Shown piece by piece: positions 33,446-41,984 of a stretch of DNA of 64,000 nucleotides. Numbering within the stretch: position 1 is the stretch's first letter; each line of letters begins with the position of its first letter. The translations under genes were made by a program, and so were the position numbers. The stretch covers positions 1 through 64,000 of the forward strand of contig CAZYBO010000005.1 in NCBI GenBank assembly GCA_964645205.1, written 5' to 3'. The stretch is from CAZYBO01 sp964645205 (lineage in GTDB: Bacteria; Pseudomonadota; Alphaproteobacteria; Rickettsiales; SXRF01). Below the pieces are notes generated by a model that was not told the DNA's origin, did not search any database, and saw only the letters and a list, made by a program, of their open reading frames with translations.

Positions 33446-35199
33446 CAGCGCATTTCCTCCACAGGTTCAACGCCCAACACCATCAGCCCGGAAGCAATCA
33501 CCACCGACACCGCGCGAGCAAGCGCAATCCGGGCAGCAGTAAGTTCTATATCATTTTTTACGATAAAACGAAGCCCTAAGTTATCATTGCCCAGATTCCA
33601 GAATCCGTGGAAGGCCGCCGCCACGTCGTGCAGGAAAAAGGCGATGCGGTGCGGCTCCAGCGCCAGCGCCGCCGATTCCACCATGCGCGGCCATGTGCAC
33701 AGCAAGCGGATAAGCGCCAATTCCTCAGGCGTCGACAGCCGCGAAAGCATCGCGGCGGTAGGCTCTTGCGCAACTGCGTGGGCTTCGGGCATCTCAGCAT
33801 GCGCGTTCCTGAGGATGGAACGCGTGCGCGCGTGCGCGTACTGCACGTAAAATACCGGGTTATCCTTGGATTGCTCGATGACCTTGGTGAAGTCGAATTC
33901 GAGCGGCGCATCGTTCTTGCGGGTGAGCATGATGAAGCGGAACACGTCCTTGCCCACCTCGTCGATCGCCTCGCTCAGCGTGATGAAATTACCTGCGCGC
34001 TTCGACATTTTGGCAGGCTCGCCGCCGCGCATGAGCTTGATCATCTGCATGAGTTTCACGTCCACGCGAACGCGCCCGCCGGTGAGCGCATCCACCGCCG
34101 ATTTGATGCGTTTGACGTAGCCGCCGTGGTCGGCGCCGAATACGTCGATCAGCAGGTCGAAGCCGCGCTGCACCTTGTCGAAATGGTAGGCGATGTCAGG
34201 CGCGAAATACGTCCATGTGCCGTCGGATTTTTTGATCGCGCGATCGCAATCGTCGCCGAATTGCGAAGAACGGAACAGCGTCTGCGGGCGCGGCTCCCAG
34301 TCGTCCGGCGTTTTGCCTTTCGGCGGCTCCAGCACGCCCGTATAGATCAGGTTTTTGCCCTCGAGCACGGCAAGCGCATCGTTCACCTTGCCTGCCTTGG
34401 TAACGGCGCGTTCGGAGGTGAATACGTCGTGCACCACGCCGAGCGCGGCCAGGTCGCTGCGGATCATTTCCATCATCGCGTCGATCGCGTAATCGCGCAC
34501 GATGGGCAGCCAGTGTTCACGTTCTTGCCCGAGCAATTCTCTTCCATGCACCTGCTTCAACGCTTCGCCGACCGCGACAAGGTAATCGCCCGGATACAGC
34601 CCCTGCGGGATTTCGCCGATATGCTCGCCGCACGCCTCGCGGTAGCGCAAATAGGCGGATTCGGCCAGCGTATCCACCTGCCCGCCTGCGTCGTTGATGT
34701 AATATTCTTTCGTAACGGAATAACCCGCCTTCACCAGCAACATCGCCAGCGCATCGCCGAATACCGCACCGCGCCCGTGCCCCACATGCATGGGGCCGGT
34801 CGGATTGACCGATACGTATTCCACGTTCACGCGCACGCCCTCGCCCATCGTGGAATTTCCGTAGCCGAGGCCGCTTTCGAGGATGTCGAGCACCGATTCC
34901 TGCCAGATGGAAGGTGACAGCGTCATATTGATAAAACCCGGCCCCGCAATTTCGACCTTGGCGATGCCCGCCATGCCGCGCAGCTCTTCAACCAGCATTT
35001 CCGCTATTTTCTTCGGATTGCCGCTCATCTGCGGCGCAAGCACCAGCGCAGCGTTGGTAGCGATGTCGCCGTGCGACGCTTCCCGCGGCGGCGTGGCCTC
35101 CACCTTCTCGGCCGACACATTTTCAGGCAGCGCACCGGATGCCTTCATCCGCCCGATGATCGCCTTGATGTCGTGTTCGAGTTTTTTGAAGAGGTTCAT
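33445..35199 (-). CDS. argS: Arginyl-tRNA synthetase
   Basis: Class I synthetase charging tRNA-Arg, 584 residues. The N-terminal additional domain (about 1-110) is followed by the HIGH-type motif PTGPMHVGHGRGAV, the MSKRAGNFITL segment in the KMSKS position and a DALR-type anticodon-binding C-terminus (YVQYAHARTRSI ... LALEPHRIAFFLHDVAAAFHGFW). First gene of a run that continues through SPOR and nagZ, with starts and stops overlapping. Confidence 0.96.
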   Translation of the reverse strand: MNLFKKLEHDIKAIIGRMKASGALPENVSAEKVEATPPREASHGDIATNAALVLAPQMSGNPKKIAEMLVEELRGMAGIAKVEIAGPGFINMTLSPSIWQESVLDILESGLGYGNSTMGEGVRVNVEYVSVNPTGPMHVGHGRGAVFGDALAMLLVKAGYSVTKEYYINDAGGQVDTLAESAYLRYREACGEHIGEIPQGLYPGDYLVAVGEALKQVHGRELLGQEREHWLPIVRDYAIDAMMEMIRSDLAALGVVHDVFTSERAVTKAGKVNDALAVLEGKNLIYTGVLEPPKGKTPDDWEPRPQTLFRSSQFGDDCDRAIKKSDGTWTYFAPDIAYHFDKVQRGFDLLIDVFGADHGGYVKRIKSAVDALTGGRVRVDVKLMQMIKLMRGGEPAKMSKRAGNFITLSEAIDEVGKDVFRFIMLTRKNDAPLEFDFTKVIEQSKDNPVFYVQYAHARTRSILRNAHAEMPEAHAVAQEPTAAMLSRLSTPEELALIRLLCTWPRMVESAALALEPHRIAFFLHDVAAAFHGFWNLGNDNLGLRFIVKNDIELTAARIALARAVSVVIASGLMVLGVEPVEEMR

Positions 35200-35220
35200 G
35201 TCACAGATTCTTTATATTTT

Positions 35221-35293
35221 GTCATCCTGAACGAAGTGAAGGATCTTTCTTTCTGTGTGTGGCGCTCAGATCCTTCGCTTTGCTCAGGATGAC
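35221..35293. repeat. Inverted repeat element between argS and dgt
   Basis: A 73-bp element with near-complementary 26-base ends: GTCATCCTGAACGAAGTGAA... (35221-35246) and ...TTTGCTCAGGATGAC (35268-35293). It resembles widely dispersed palindromic repeats of bacterial genomes with the TCATCCTGA-CGAAG core. It lies upstream of argS and just downstream of dgt, both on the minus strand, so it may end the dgt transcript. Confidence 0.8.
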
Positions 35294-35298
35294 ACTAT

Positions 35299-36537
35299 CT
35301 ATTTCCCCAGCCAGCTACGCGCCTGCACGTCGAAAATACGGCGGTGTTCGTCAAGGGCGAAACGGTCGGTCATGCCGGCGATGAAATCGGCCACCACCAT
35401 CGCGGTGATCGGGCTGCGCGCACCGCCTGCGAGCTTGCGCCAGTCGGTTGGCAGGCATTCCGGCTCGTTCAGGAAGAATTGGAACAGTTCCTGCACCACG
35501 CGCCCGGCCTTGCTCGCCATGCGGTTGACCTTGTAATGGCGGTACATGTTCTTCATCAGGAATTGCTTGAGCGATAGGTTGATTTCCTGCATAGCGGGCG
35601 AGAATGCCACCAGCGGCTTGTTGAGATGGCGGATGTCTTCCGGCTTTTCAACATGGTCGGCCTCGATGCGCTGCAAGGTATGCGTAATCAGGTCGGTGAC
35701 CATGCGGTTGATGAGGCGGCGGATGGATTCATGAATCAGCCGTTGCTGCGAAATGCCCGGGAACTGGCTGCGCACCTCGCGGAAAATCGCACCCACGCCC
35801 TGCACTTCATCCAATTGCTCCACGACGAACAACCCGGCGCGCAGGCCGTCGTCAATGTCGTGGTTGTTGTAGGCGATGTCGTCGCACAACGAAGCCACCT
35901 GCGCTTCGCCCGACGCATAAGTAGTCAGCTCAAGGTCGTGACGGTCGTTATATTCCTTCAGCGCGCGCGGCAGGGGATTTTCCCCTCCCTTATTAAACAA
36001 GCGCCCAATGATAGAGCCGGGATTCGGCTTGATAACGGGACCGTTATGCTTGGCGATGCCTTCGAGCGTTTCCCACGTCAGGTTCAGCCCGTCGAACGTG
36101 GCGTAACGCTGCTCCAAGCTGGTTACCAGGCGGAGCGTGTGCGCGTTATGGTCGAACCCGCCGAACGCCGTCATCGCACCGGACAGCGCATCTTCCCCGG
36201 CATGGCCGAACGGCGTGTGGCCGAGATCGTGCGCCAGCGCCAGCGTTTCCGCCAAATCTTCATTTAATTTCAATGCCCTGCATGTAGAGCGCGCAAGCTG
36301 CGACACTTCCAGGCTATGGGTCAGTCGCGTGCGGTAATGATCGCCCTCATGGTTGACGAATACCTGTGTCTTGTACTCAAGACGCCGAAACGATGTGGAA
36401 TGAATAATCCGGTCGCGGTCGCGCTGGAAGACGTTACGGGTGTTGCTTTCTTCTTCTTTATGCAGTCTCCCGCGGCTAGCCTCCGGACGGCAGGCATAGG
36501 TCGCAAGTTCGTGCTTATTCATGTTATATACGGTCAT
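35299..36537 (-). CDS. dgt: dGTP triphosphohydrolase-like HD-domain protein
   Basis: HD-domain phosphohydrolase hydrolysing dNTPs (dGTP) to nucleosides and triphosphate. The 412-residue protein has the HD metal ligands in RTRLTHSLEVSQ (His74) and LAHDLGHTPFGH (His103-Asp104), and a distal Asp in CDDIAYNNHDIDD. SFRRLEYKTQVF is characteristic of the Dgt group. Two possible ATGs lie five codons apart (MTVYNM, MNKHEL); neither has a good Shine-Dalgarno sequence. The family-typical start is the second. Confidence 0.9.
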   Translation of the reverse strand: MTVYNMNKHELATYACRPEASRGRLHKEEESNTRNVFQRDRDRIIHSTSFRRLEYKTQVFVNHEGDHYRTRLTHSLEVSQLARSTCRALKLNEDLAETLALAHDLGHTPFGHAGEDALSGAMTAFGGFDHNAHTLRLVTSLEQRYATFDGLNLTWETLEGIAKHNGPVIKPNPGSIIGRLFNKGGENPLPRALKEYNDRHDLELTTYASGEAQVASLCDDIAYNNHDIDDGLRAGLFVVEQLDEVQGVGAIFREVRSQFPGISQQRLIHESIRRLINRMVTDLITHTLQRIEADHVEKPEDIRHLNKPLVAFSPAMQEINLSLKQFLMKNMYRHYKVNRMASKAGRVVQELFQFFLNEPECLPTDWRKLAGGARSPITAMVVADFIAGMTDRFALDEHRRIFDVQARSWLGK

Positions 36538-36585
36538 AGGAGGCTAGGAATAGCTATAAGCAACAAGAAAGGCAACCTAAGTTAA

Positions 36586-36603
36586 TGGCAAAAATTGTTG
36601 CCA
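36586..36603. promoter_or_regulatory. 18-bp palindrome between dgt and the repeat-protein gene
   Basis: TGGCAA and TTGCCA flank a 6-base AT spacer. The perfect dyad lies 30 bases before the ATG at 36633 and 49 bases from the dgt start, in an AT-rich divergent region, which suits a repressor or activator operator. No regulator gene is adjacent. Confidence 0.35.
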
Positions 36604-36632
36604 AATATTAATAAATAATCAATATTAGATTC

Positions 36633-37751
36633 ATGACTGACAAACCCCGCCCACCTATGATCCAGCCCGGCTGGAAAACAGGCCGCCAACTCAAAATTGA
36701 GCGAGGCGGCGATAATACTCGCCATGACCAGCGCATCCGGCAGTGGCGGGAGATACTCGTCAAGGAAGTAGCCGAACAGGTTACGAGCGGAAATATGGAA
36801 GAAGCCGATGCATTGGTAGATGCCAACCTCATCGGGATGCGCTGGAACCTTAATAAGCCCGCCATGGCCGCCAGCCCTGATATGCTGCAAATCATGAATG
36901 AGCAACGCCCCAACCCCATCCCCCCCGGCTGGAAAGCTATTCGTGCTAAGGAGAGCGCCTACCAACAAGTTGTTAAACTTTGTGACGAAATCCTTCAGGA
37001 AATCACCACGAAAGTAACGCGCGGAAATGCAGACGAAGCACAGTCACTGATGGAAATATTTTTTGCCCGCAACCATCGTGAAGGCCCCGGCTATGGCGAA
37101 CCGCTCATAGTAAGCCCACTAATCCAAGAAGCTCTGGACTTGCGGATTAAATATCGTGCGCAAGACGACTGGCTTACCGCAGCGCAGCGATGCGATGCAT
37201 TAGGTGGATTGGATATCGACCATCTGCGCGCGTTTGAATTGCTGCGTAAGCGCCTCATCGACGAGATCGCGGAGCAATATACTCGTGGCGATACTGAATA
37301 TTCAGAAGCGCTTGTGAATGATCATTTGATCGGCAAACGCATAGATATTGGAAAGCATTCTTTGCATGCAAGCCCTGCGGCGCAACGTATACTGGATGAG
37401 CAACTGCCTCAGCAATCACCTGCAATCGACAAACAAAATCTCCACCCTTTACCTGCCGGTTGGGAAACACCCTCTATGCGGCTTGTAGCAAATGGAAGAA
37501 AGCGGCATTTGAACAGCTATCGTTATGAGTTGGAAGATTTACGCGATAGATTGATCGAAGATGTTACGGAAAAACTCGATGGTATTGATCGCGATCACGC
37601 CGTCAATCTAGTTACAAACCACCTTATCGGTATGTATAAACATTGTGGTCGCCCCATGCTGGCCGCCAGCCCTGATGCACAACGCATACTCAACGAGCAA
37701 TGGCAGGGACGCACAAAATACAATAAAAATACTTCTCCTTCAAAAGATTAG
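36633..37751 (+). CDS. Orphan protein of four ~85-residue repeats
   Basis: A 372-residue hydrophilic protein with no known domain that I recognise. It consists of four divergent repeats, roughly 12-92, 97-176, 178-262 and 273-358. Each begins with a P-x-GW or DDW motif, continues through a helical block (W/L-R-E/K-x-L-I/V-x-E-V/I-A/T-E) and ends in N-x-L-I-G-M ... L-x-A-S-P-x-x-Q-R-I-L-x-E-Q. Repeats 1, 3 and 4 are closest; repeat 2 has lost parts. No signal peptide or membrane segment. It lies alone between dgt and rpsA. Repeat architecture, isolated position and lower GC suggest a lineage-specific, perhaps exported, protein; that is inference. Confidence 0.65.
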   Translation: MTDKPRPPMIQPGWKTGRQLKIERGGDNTRHDQRIRQWREILVKEVAEQVTSGNMEEADALVDANLIGMRWNLNKPAMAASPDMLQIMNEQRPNPIPPGWKAIRAKESAYQQVVKLCDEILQEITTKVTRGNADEAQSLMEIFFARNHREGPGYGEPLIVSPLIQEALDLRIKYRAQDDWLTAAQRCDALGGLDIDHLRAFELLRKRLIDEIAEQYTRGDTEYSEALVNDHLIGKRIDIGKHSLHASPAAQRILDEQLPQQSPAIDKQNLHPLPAGWETPSMRLVANGRKRHLNSYRYELEDLRDRLIEDVTEKLDGIDRDHAVNLVTNHLIGMYKHCGRPMLAASPDAQRILNEQWQGRTKYNKNTSPSKD

Positions 37752-37955
37752 TGTTTTTCGCCTTCATCTGGCTGAATATACAAAAATCCTTGATTTGCCT
37801 CCTGTTGAAGAGTACAAAGATGCACTTTTCAGCATGAGGGTAGCCAGCGTAAGCCCTCTAACCCTGTTTTTAACCCAGAAAGCCACCGCTGGCGCTTTCG
37901 CAACTGTTACCGTTTCCCGCCAAAAGGCCGGATACGCGAAGGAATTATTATTACC
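37752..37955 (+). promoter_or_regulatory. rpsA leader region with hairpin
   Basis: 204 non-coding bases before rpsA. A stem at 37878-37899 pairs GAAA-GCCA with TGGC-(GC)-TTTC around a CCGC loop. Ribosomal protein S1 represses its own mRNA in Escherichia coli through leader stems, so a similar role is conceivable. The cmk gene that often precedes rpsA is absent. Confidence 0.35.
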
Positions 37956-39695
37956 ATGATCCAGACCACCGCAAAAAACTACCCCGCTGCTGACCTTTCC
38001 GCCATGGAAGATTTTGGCGCATTATTTGAAGAATCGCTGAAATCAGGCGGCAACGAAGGCTCCGTTGTAAAAGGCATCGTCGTCGCGATTGAAAAAGACG
38101 TTGTGATTATCGACGTAGGTCTGAAATCCGAAGGCCGCGTCAGCTTGCGTGAGTTCGCTCCGCACGGCGGCAACGTAGAACTCCGCCCCGGCGACGAAGT
38201 GGAAGTCTATCTCGAAAAGATCGAAAATAAAAACGGCGAAGCCGTTCTCTCCCGCGAAAAAGCGCTGCGCGAAGAAGCGTGGATCAAGCTGGAAAAAGCC
38301 TGCGCCGCGCAACAGCGCGTGGAAGGCATCATCTTCGGCCGCGTCAAAGGTGGTTTCACCGTGGACGTACAGGGCGCGGTTGCGTTCCTCCCCGGCTCGC
38401 AGGTGGACATCCGCCCGATCCGCGACATCACGCCGTTGATGAACATCCCGCAGCCGTTCCAGATCCTGAAAATGGATCGCAAGCGCGGCAACATCGTGGT
38501 CTCGCGCCGCGCCGTGCTGGAAGAATCCCGCGTGGAAGCCCGCAACGACCTGCTCGCCAAAATTTCGGAAGGCCAGATCCTCGAAGGTATGGTCAAGAAC
38601 ATCACCGATTACGGTGCGTTCATCGATATGGGCGGCATCGACGGCCTGCTGCACGTCACCGATATTTCGTGGCGCCGCATCAGCCACCCGTCGGAAGTGC
38701 TCTCGCTCGGCCAGACCGTGAAAGTGATGGTCACCAAGTTCGATCAGGCCACCAAGCGCGTGTCGCTCGGCATGAAGCAGCTTGAGTCCAACCCGTGGCA
38801 AGGCTCCGATGTGAAATACCCCATCGGCACCAAGCTCACCGGCAAGATCACCAACATCACCGATTACGGCGCATTCGTCGAACTCGAACCCGGCATCGAA
38901 GGCCTCGTGCACGTGTCGGAAATTTCGTGGGTCAAGAAGAGCGCGCATCCTTCCAAGCTCGTATCCGTGAGCCAGGAAGTGAACGTGATCGTACTCGACA
39001 TCGACGCGTCCAAGCACCGCATCAGCCTCGGCATGAAGCAGTGCGAAGAAAACCCGTGGGCGGGCTATGCGTCTAAGGTAAATGTCGGCGACCTGATCGA
39101 AGGTGAGATCCGCAACATCACCGATTTCGGCCTGTTCGTTGGCTTGGAAGGCGACATTGACGGCCTCATCCACCACTCCGACCTGAGCTGGACGGAAGCG
39201 GGCGACGTGGCGATCAAAGCCTACAAGAAAGGCGAAAAGATCAAAGCCAAGATCCTCGCCATCGACGTGGAAAAAGAGCGCATCAGCCTCGGCGTGAAGC
39301 AGCTTGAAAACGATCCCGGCGAAGGCGAACTCGGCAATCTGCAGAAGAACGCCAACATCACCTGCACCGTCACCGAAGTGCATCCCGATGGCATCACGGT
39401 GAAGGTTACGGATAACATCGTAAGTTTCATCAAGAAGGCCGACCTCGCACGCGAGCGTCAGGATCAGCGCACCGAACGTTTTGCCGTGGGCGACCGCGTC
39501 GATGCGAAGATCACCTCGGTTGACAAAGCCGCCCGCAAGGTTGGCGTGTCGGTCAAAGCGCTCGAAGTCGAAGACCACAAGAAAGCTATCTCCGAATACG
39601 GTTCGGAAAACAGCGGCGCATCGCTGGGCGACATCCTCGGCGCGGCACTGAACGAAGCGAAAGCGGACAAGCCTGCTAAAAAGAAGAAGGGATAA
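37956..39695 (+). CDS. rpsA: 30S ribosomal protein S1
   Basis: Binds mRNA 5' regions and helps 30S initiation. The 579-residue protein has six S1 (OB-fold) domains at about 33-98, 116-180, 200-268, 285-355, 372-442 and 460-527. Domains 3-5 show the repeated G-x-I-x-N-I-T-D-Y/F-G-A/L-F-V/I signature (NITDYGAFIDMGG, NITDYGAFVELEP, NITDFGLFVGLEG). The tail is lysine-rich. The ATG at 37956 is preceded by GGAA 12 bases upstream. Confidence 0.97.
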   Translation: MIQTTAKNYPAADLSAMEDFGALFEESLKSGGNEGSVVKGIVVAIEKDVVIIDVGLKSEGRVSLREFAPHGGNVELRPGDEVEVYLEKIENKNGEAVLSREKALREEAWIKLEKACAAQQRVEGIIFGRVKGGFTVDVQGAVAFLPGSQVDIRPIRDITPLMNIPQPFQILKMDRKRGNIVVSRRAVLEESRVEARNDLLAKISEGQILEGMVKNITDYGAFIDMGGIDGLLHVTDISWRRISHPSEVLSLGQTVKVMVTKFDQATKRVSLGMKQLESNPWQGSDVKYPIGTKLTGKITNITDYGAFVELEPGIEGLVHVSEISWVKKSAHPSKLVSVSQEVNVIVLDIDASKHRISLGMKQCEENPWAGYASKVNVGDLIEGEIRNITDFGLFVGLEGDIDGLIHHSDLSWTEAGDVAIKAYKKGEKIKAKILAIDVEKERISLGVKQLENDPGEGELGNLQKNANITCTVTEVHPDGITVKVTDNIVSFIKKADLARERQDQRTERFAVGDRVDAKITSVDKAARKVGVSVKALEVEDHKKAISEYGSENSGASLGDILGAALNEAKADKPAKKKKG

Positions 39696-39702
39696 AAGGA
39701 TC

Positions 39703-39765
39703 GTGGCGCGTGGCGCGTGGTATGTGGTAGAATTTTTTCTTCACGTTCCACGCGCCGCGTATCAC
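39703..39765. terminator. GC-rich inverted repeat after rpsA
   Basis: GGCGCGTGG (within a CGTGGCG-CGTGGCG repeat) pairs with CCACGCGCC, a perfect 9-bp stem around a loop that contains a run of six Ts. It lies between rpsA and sppA and may act as a terminator or as part of a dispersed GCGTGG/CCACGC repeat. The run of Ts is in the loop, not after the stem, so classical intrinsic termination is uncertain. Confidence 0.4.
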
Positions 39766-39780
39766 GCATCACGGTAAGCC

Positions 39781-40698
39781 ATGGCCATCAACGCAGACAC
39801 CCTCCTCGACCGCCTTTACCTGAAGAGCCAGGTGGCCAAATGGCGGCTTCTGGCGGTGTTGTTTGCGGTGATTGCGCTGGTGGTGGTTGCGGAACGCAAC
39901 TCGCTTACTTCCCCGATCGAAAAACCATTCATCGCGCGCCTGACCTTCGACAGCATCATCACCGACGATCAGGAAACCTACAAACTCATCGACGAGGTCA
40001 GCGATAACGCCAAGGCAAAAGCCGTCATCGTATGGCTGGATACGCCAGGCGGCAGCGCCGTGGGCGGTGAGGAAATCTATCTGCGCCTGCGAGCGCTCTC
40101 ACAGAAAAAACCCGTAGTCGCCGTCATGCGCTCCGTCGCGGCATCGGCCGGCTATATGATGGCGCTTGGCGCCGATCACGTAATCGCCCGCGAAGGCACC
40201 ATCACCGGCTCGATCGGCGTACTGATCGAAACGGCGGAAGTCACCGAGCTGGCCGAAAAAATCGGCATCCGGCCGATCATCGTCAAATCATCGCCCCTCA
40301 AAGGTACGCCCAACCCGCTGGAAAAAGCCACGCCGGAATCCAACAAGGTGGTGCAGGACGTCATCAACGATTTCTACAGCCGCTTCGTCGATATGGTCGC
40401 CGAGCGCCGCAACATCCCGCGCGACAAAGTGTTGCTGCTGGCCGACGGACGCATCTATAGCGGCAAGCGCGCGCTCGAACAGAAACTCATCGACGCGCTC
40501 GGCGGCGAGGCCGAAGCCATGCAATGGCTGGTTGATGAAAAGAAGATTCCTGCCAATCTGGAGATCAAAGATGTGGCCTCTGAGGAGCATATGCCCCTTA
40601 TTGAGCGCCTTTCACAGACCATGGCCGGAAAATTTTTCCAAAAAAGCAGCGTAGCGCTTGACGGGCTGGCTGCAATCTGGCATCCTAACCTTTATTAG
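39781..40698 (+). CDS. sppA: Signal peptide peptidase SppA (S49)
   Basis: Membrane-anchored Ser-Lys protease that degrades cleaved signal peptides. The 305-residue short form has one N-terminal transmembrane helix (about 21-38) and one catalytic domain. LDTPGGSAVGGE (86-97) is the substrate/oxyanion loop; Ser122 in SVAASAGYMMAL is the nucleophile and Lys174 in SSPLKGTPNP is the general base, at the 52-residue spacing seen in the single-domain Bacillus enzyme. Followed by ihfB in a conserved order. Confidence 0.93.
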   Translation: MAINADTLLDRLYLKSQVAKWRLLAVLFAVIALVVVAERNSLTSPIEKPFIARLTFDSIITDDQETYKLIDEVSDNAKAKAVIVWLDTPGGSAVGGEEIYLRLRALSQKKPVVAVMRSVAASAGYMMALGADHVIAREGTITGSIGVLIETAEVTELAEKIGIRPIIVKSSPLKGTPNPLEKATPESNKVVQDVINDFYSRFVDMVAERRNIPRDKVLLLADGRIYSGKRALEQKLIDALGGEAEAMQWLVDEKKIPANLEIKDVASEEHMPLIERLSQTMAGKFFQKSSVALDGLAAIWHPNLY

Positions 40699-40722
40699 TC
40701 GTTTTACTTCAAGGGCATGTCT

Positions 40723-41019
40723 ATGACCAAATCTGAACTTGTACTCCGCCTTTCCAAGAAATACCCGCACCTGTACCAGCGCGACATCGAAACGCTGGTC
40801 GGCACGATTTTCGACAGCATCTCCGATACGCTGGTCGATGGCGGCCGCGTTGAGTTACGCGGCTTCGGCGCATTCTCCATCCGTAAGCGCGAAGCGCGCA
40901 AGGCACGCAACCCGAAGAACGGTCAGGAAGTGCGCATCGGCGAACGTTTCGCCATCTATTTCCGCACCGGCAAGGAGCTTCGCGAGCGCATCAATAAACC
41001 GCCCGTGATGACGAATTAA
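40723..41019 (+). CDS. ihfB: Integration host factor beta subunit
   Basis: DNA-bending HU-family protein, 98 residues, with MTKSELVLRL start and GRVELRGFGAFSIRKREARKARNPKNG, the beta-ribbon arms and the Pro that intercalates into DNA (ARNPKNG). I chose the ATG at 40723 because AAGGG at 40711-40715 is 7 bases upstream and the protein then begins MTKSEL as in other IhfB; an ATG two codons earlier would be only one base from that site. Confidence 0.94.
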   Translation: MTKSELVLRLSKKYPHLYQRDIETLVGTIFDSISDTLVDGGRVELRGFGAFSIRKREARKARNPKNGQEVRIGERFAIYFRTGKELRERINKPPVMTN

Positions 41020-41343
41020 TTGTTCTCGTCTGCAAGGCGCGCCCTCCGTTATATTTTCGCCGGAACCGTCACGGTGTTTTTCGTGGCGTTTTCCATCTCC
41101 AACCGCTCCGCGGTGGCGATAAGTTTTTTCCCGCTCCCTTATGAAGCCGAGCTGCCGCTGTTCCTGCTCGCGCTGGTATGTTTCATCCTCGGCGTAGCTG
41201 TCGCCGGGCTGTTCATGGGCATGCGCCTGTCGAAACTCCACGGCCTGTTCAGGCGCGAGAAAAAACGTGCGCAGGCATTGAAAAACGAACTCGACGGACT
41301 GAACGCGCTGCCTGCACAAACCCTGCCCGCCACACGCGTATGA
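41020..41343 (+). CDS. lapA: LapA-domain (DUF1049) inner-membrane protein
   Basis: A 107-residue protein with two transmembrane helices (about 9-27 and 46-68) and a basic, coiled C-terminal tail, the pattern of lipopolysaccharide assembly protein A. It begins at TTG directly after the ihfB stop; its TGA overlaps the trpF ATG. The ihfB-lapA-trpF order is common in alphaproteobacteria. LapA/LapB control LpxC turnover in Escherichia coli; whether that holds here is unknown, and no lapB is visible. Confidence 0.75.
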   Translation: MFSSARRALRYIFAGTVTVFFVAFSISNRSAVAISFFPLPYEAELPLFLLALVCFILGVAVAGLFMGMRLSKLHGLFRREKKRAQALKNELDGLNALPAQTLPATRV

Positions 41344-41984
41344 GCGTGCAGGTAAAGCTCTGCGGGCTTACCGACGAGGCGGCGATACAGGCCGTCATCG
41401 CCGCGCGCGCCGATTATGCCGGATTCGTTTTTTTCCCCGCCTCGCCCCGCCACCTTACGTCCGCAAAAGCCGCAACTTTACGCAAGATGCTGCCGGACTT
41501 CATCAAAGCCGTATCCGTCCTCGTCGATCCCGATGACGCGCTGATCGCCGACATCGTCGCCACCGTAAAGCCCGACGCGCTGCAACTGCACGGCAAGGAA
41601 ACGCCCGCACGCCTGCGCGAAATCAAAACCGCATACCCTTCGCTACCCCTTATCAAAGCAATTTCGGTGCGCACGGGCGACGATATTGCCGCCGCGATGC
41701 ACTACGTTGATGCCGATATGTTACTGTTCGACGCCAAGCCGCCCAACCTGCCCGGCGTGCTCCCCGGAGGCAACGGGCTTTCCTTCGACTGGGCGCTGCT
41801 GGCAGGCCACGATTTCGGAAAAAAATGGTTTCTCTCCGGCGGTCTGAATGCCGATAACGTACGCGAAGCGATAGAAGGCAGCGGCGCACGGATGGTCGAT
41901 GTATCCTCTAGCATTGAAAGCGCGCCGGGTGTAAAAGACCCGGTGTTGATCCACGCTTTCACCAACGCTGCAAGGAACGCATGA
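41340..41984 (+). CDS. trpF: Phosphoribosylanthranilate isomerase
   Basis: Third committed step of tryptophan synthesis: Amadori rearrangement of phosphoribosylanthranilate to CdRP. The 214-residue TIM barrel has the catalytic Cys in VKLCGLTD (Cys8), DALQLHGKE and FLSGGLNADNVREA near the phosphate site. The ATG at 41340 overlaps the lapA stop (ATGA), and its own stop overlaps trpB (ATGA). Confidence 0.94.
   Translation: MSVQVKLCGLTDEAAIQAVIAARADYAGFVFFPASPRHLTSAKAATLRKMLPDFIKAVSVLVDPDDALIADIVATVKPDALQLHGKETPARLREIKTAYPSLPLIKAISVRTGDDIAAAMHYVDADMLLFDAKPPNLPGVLPGGNGLSFDWALLAGHDFGKKWFLSGGLNADNVREAIEGSGARMVDVSSSIESAPGVKDPVLIHAFTNAARNA

Noticed and set aside
33607..34917. 436-codon open frame antisense to argS
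   Set aside because: argS is unambiguous; the antisense frame has no motifs.
35221..35293. Non-coding RNA gene between argS and dgt
   Set aside because: The sequence is a near-perfect inverted repeat of a widely dispersed type; nothing suggests an independent RNA.
38043..39578. 511-codon open frame antisense to rpsA
   Set aside because: rpsA on the plus strand has six intact S1 domains; the antisense frame is open because of GC-rich codon structure and shows no recognisable protein.
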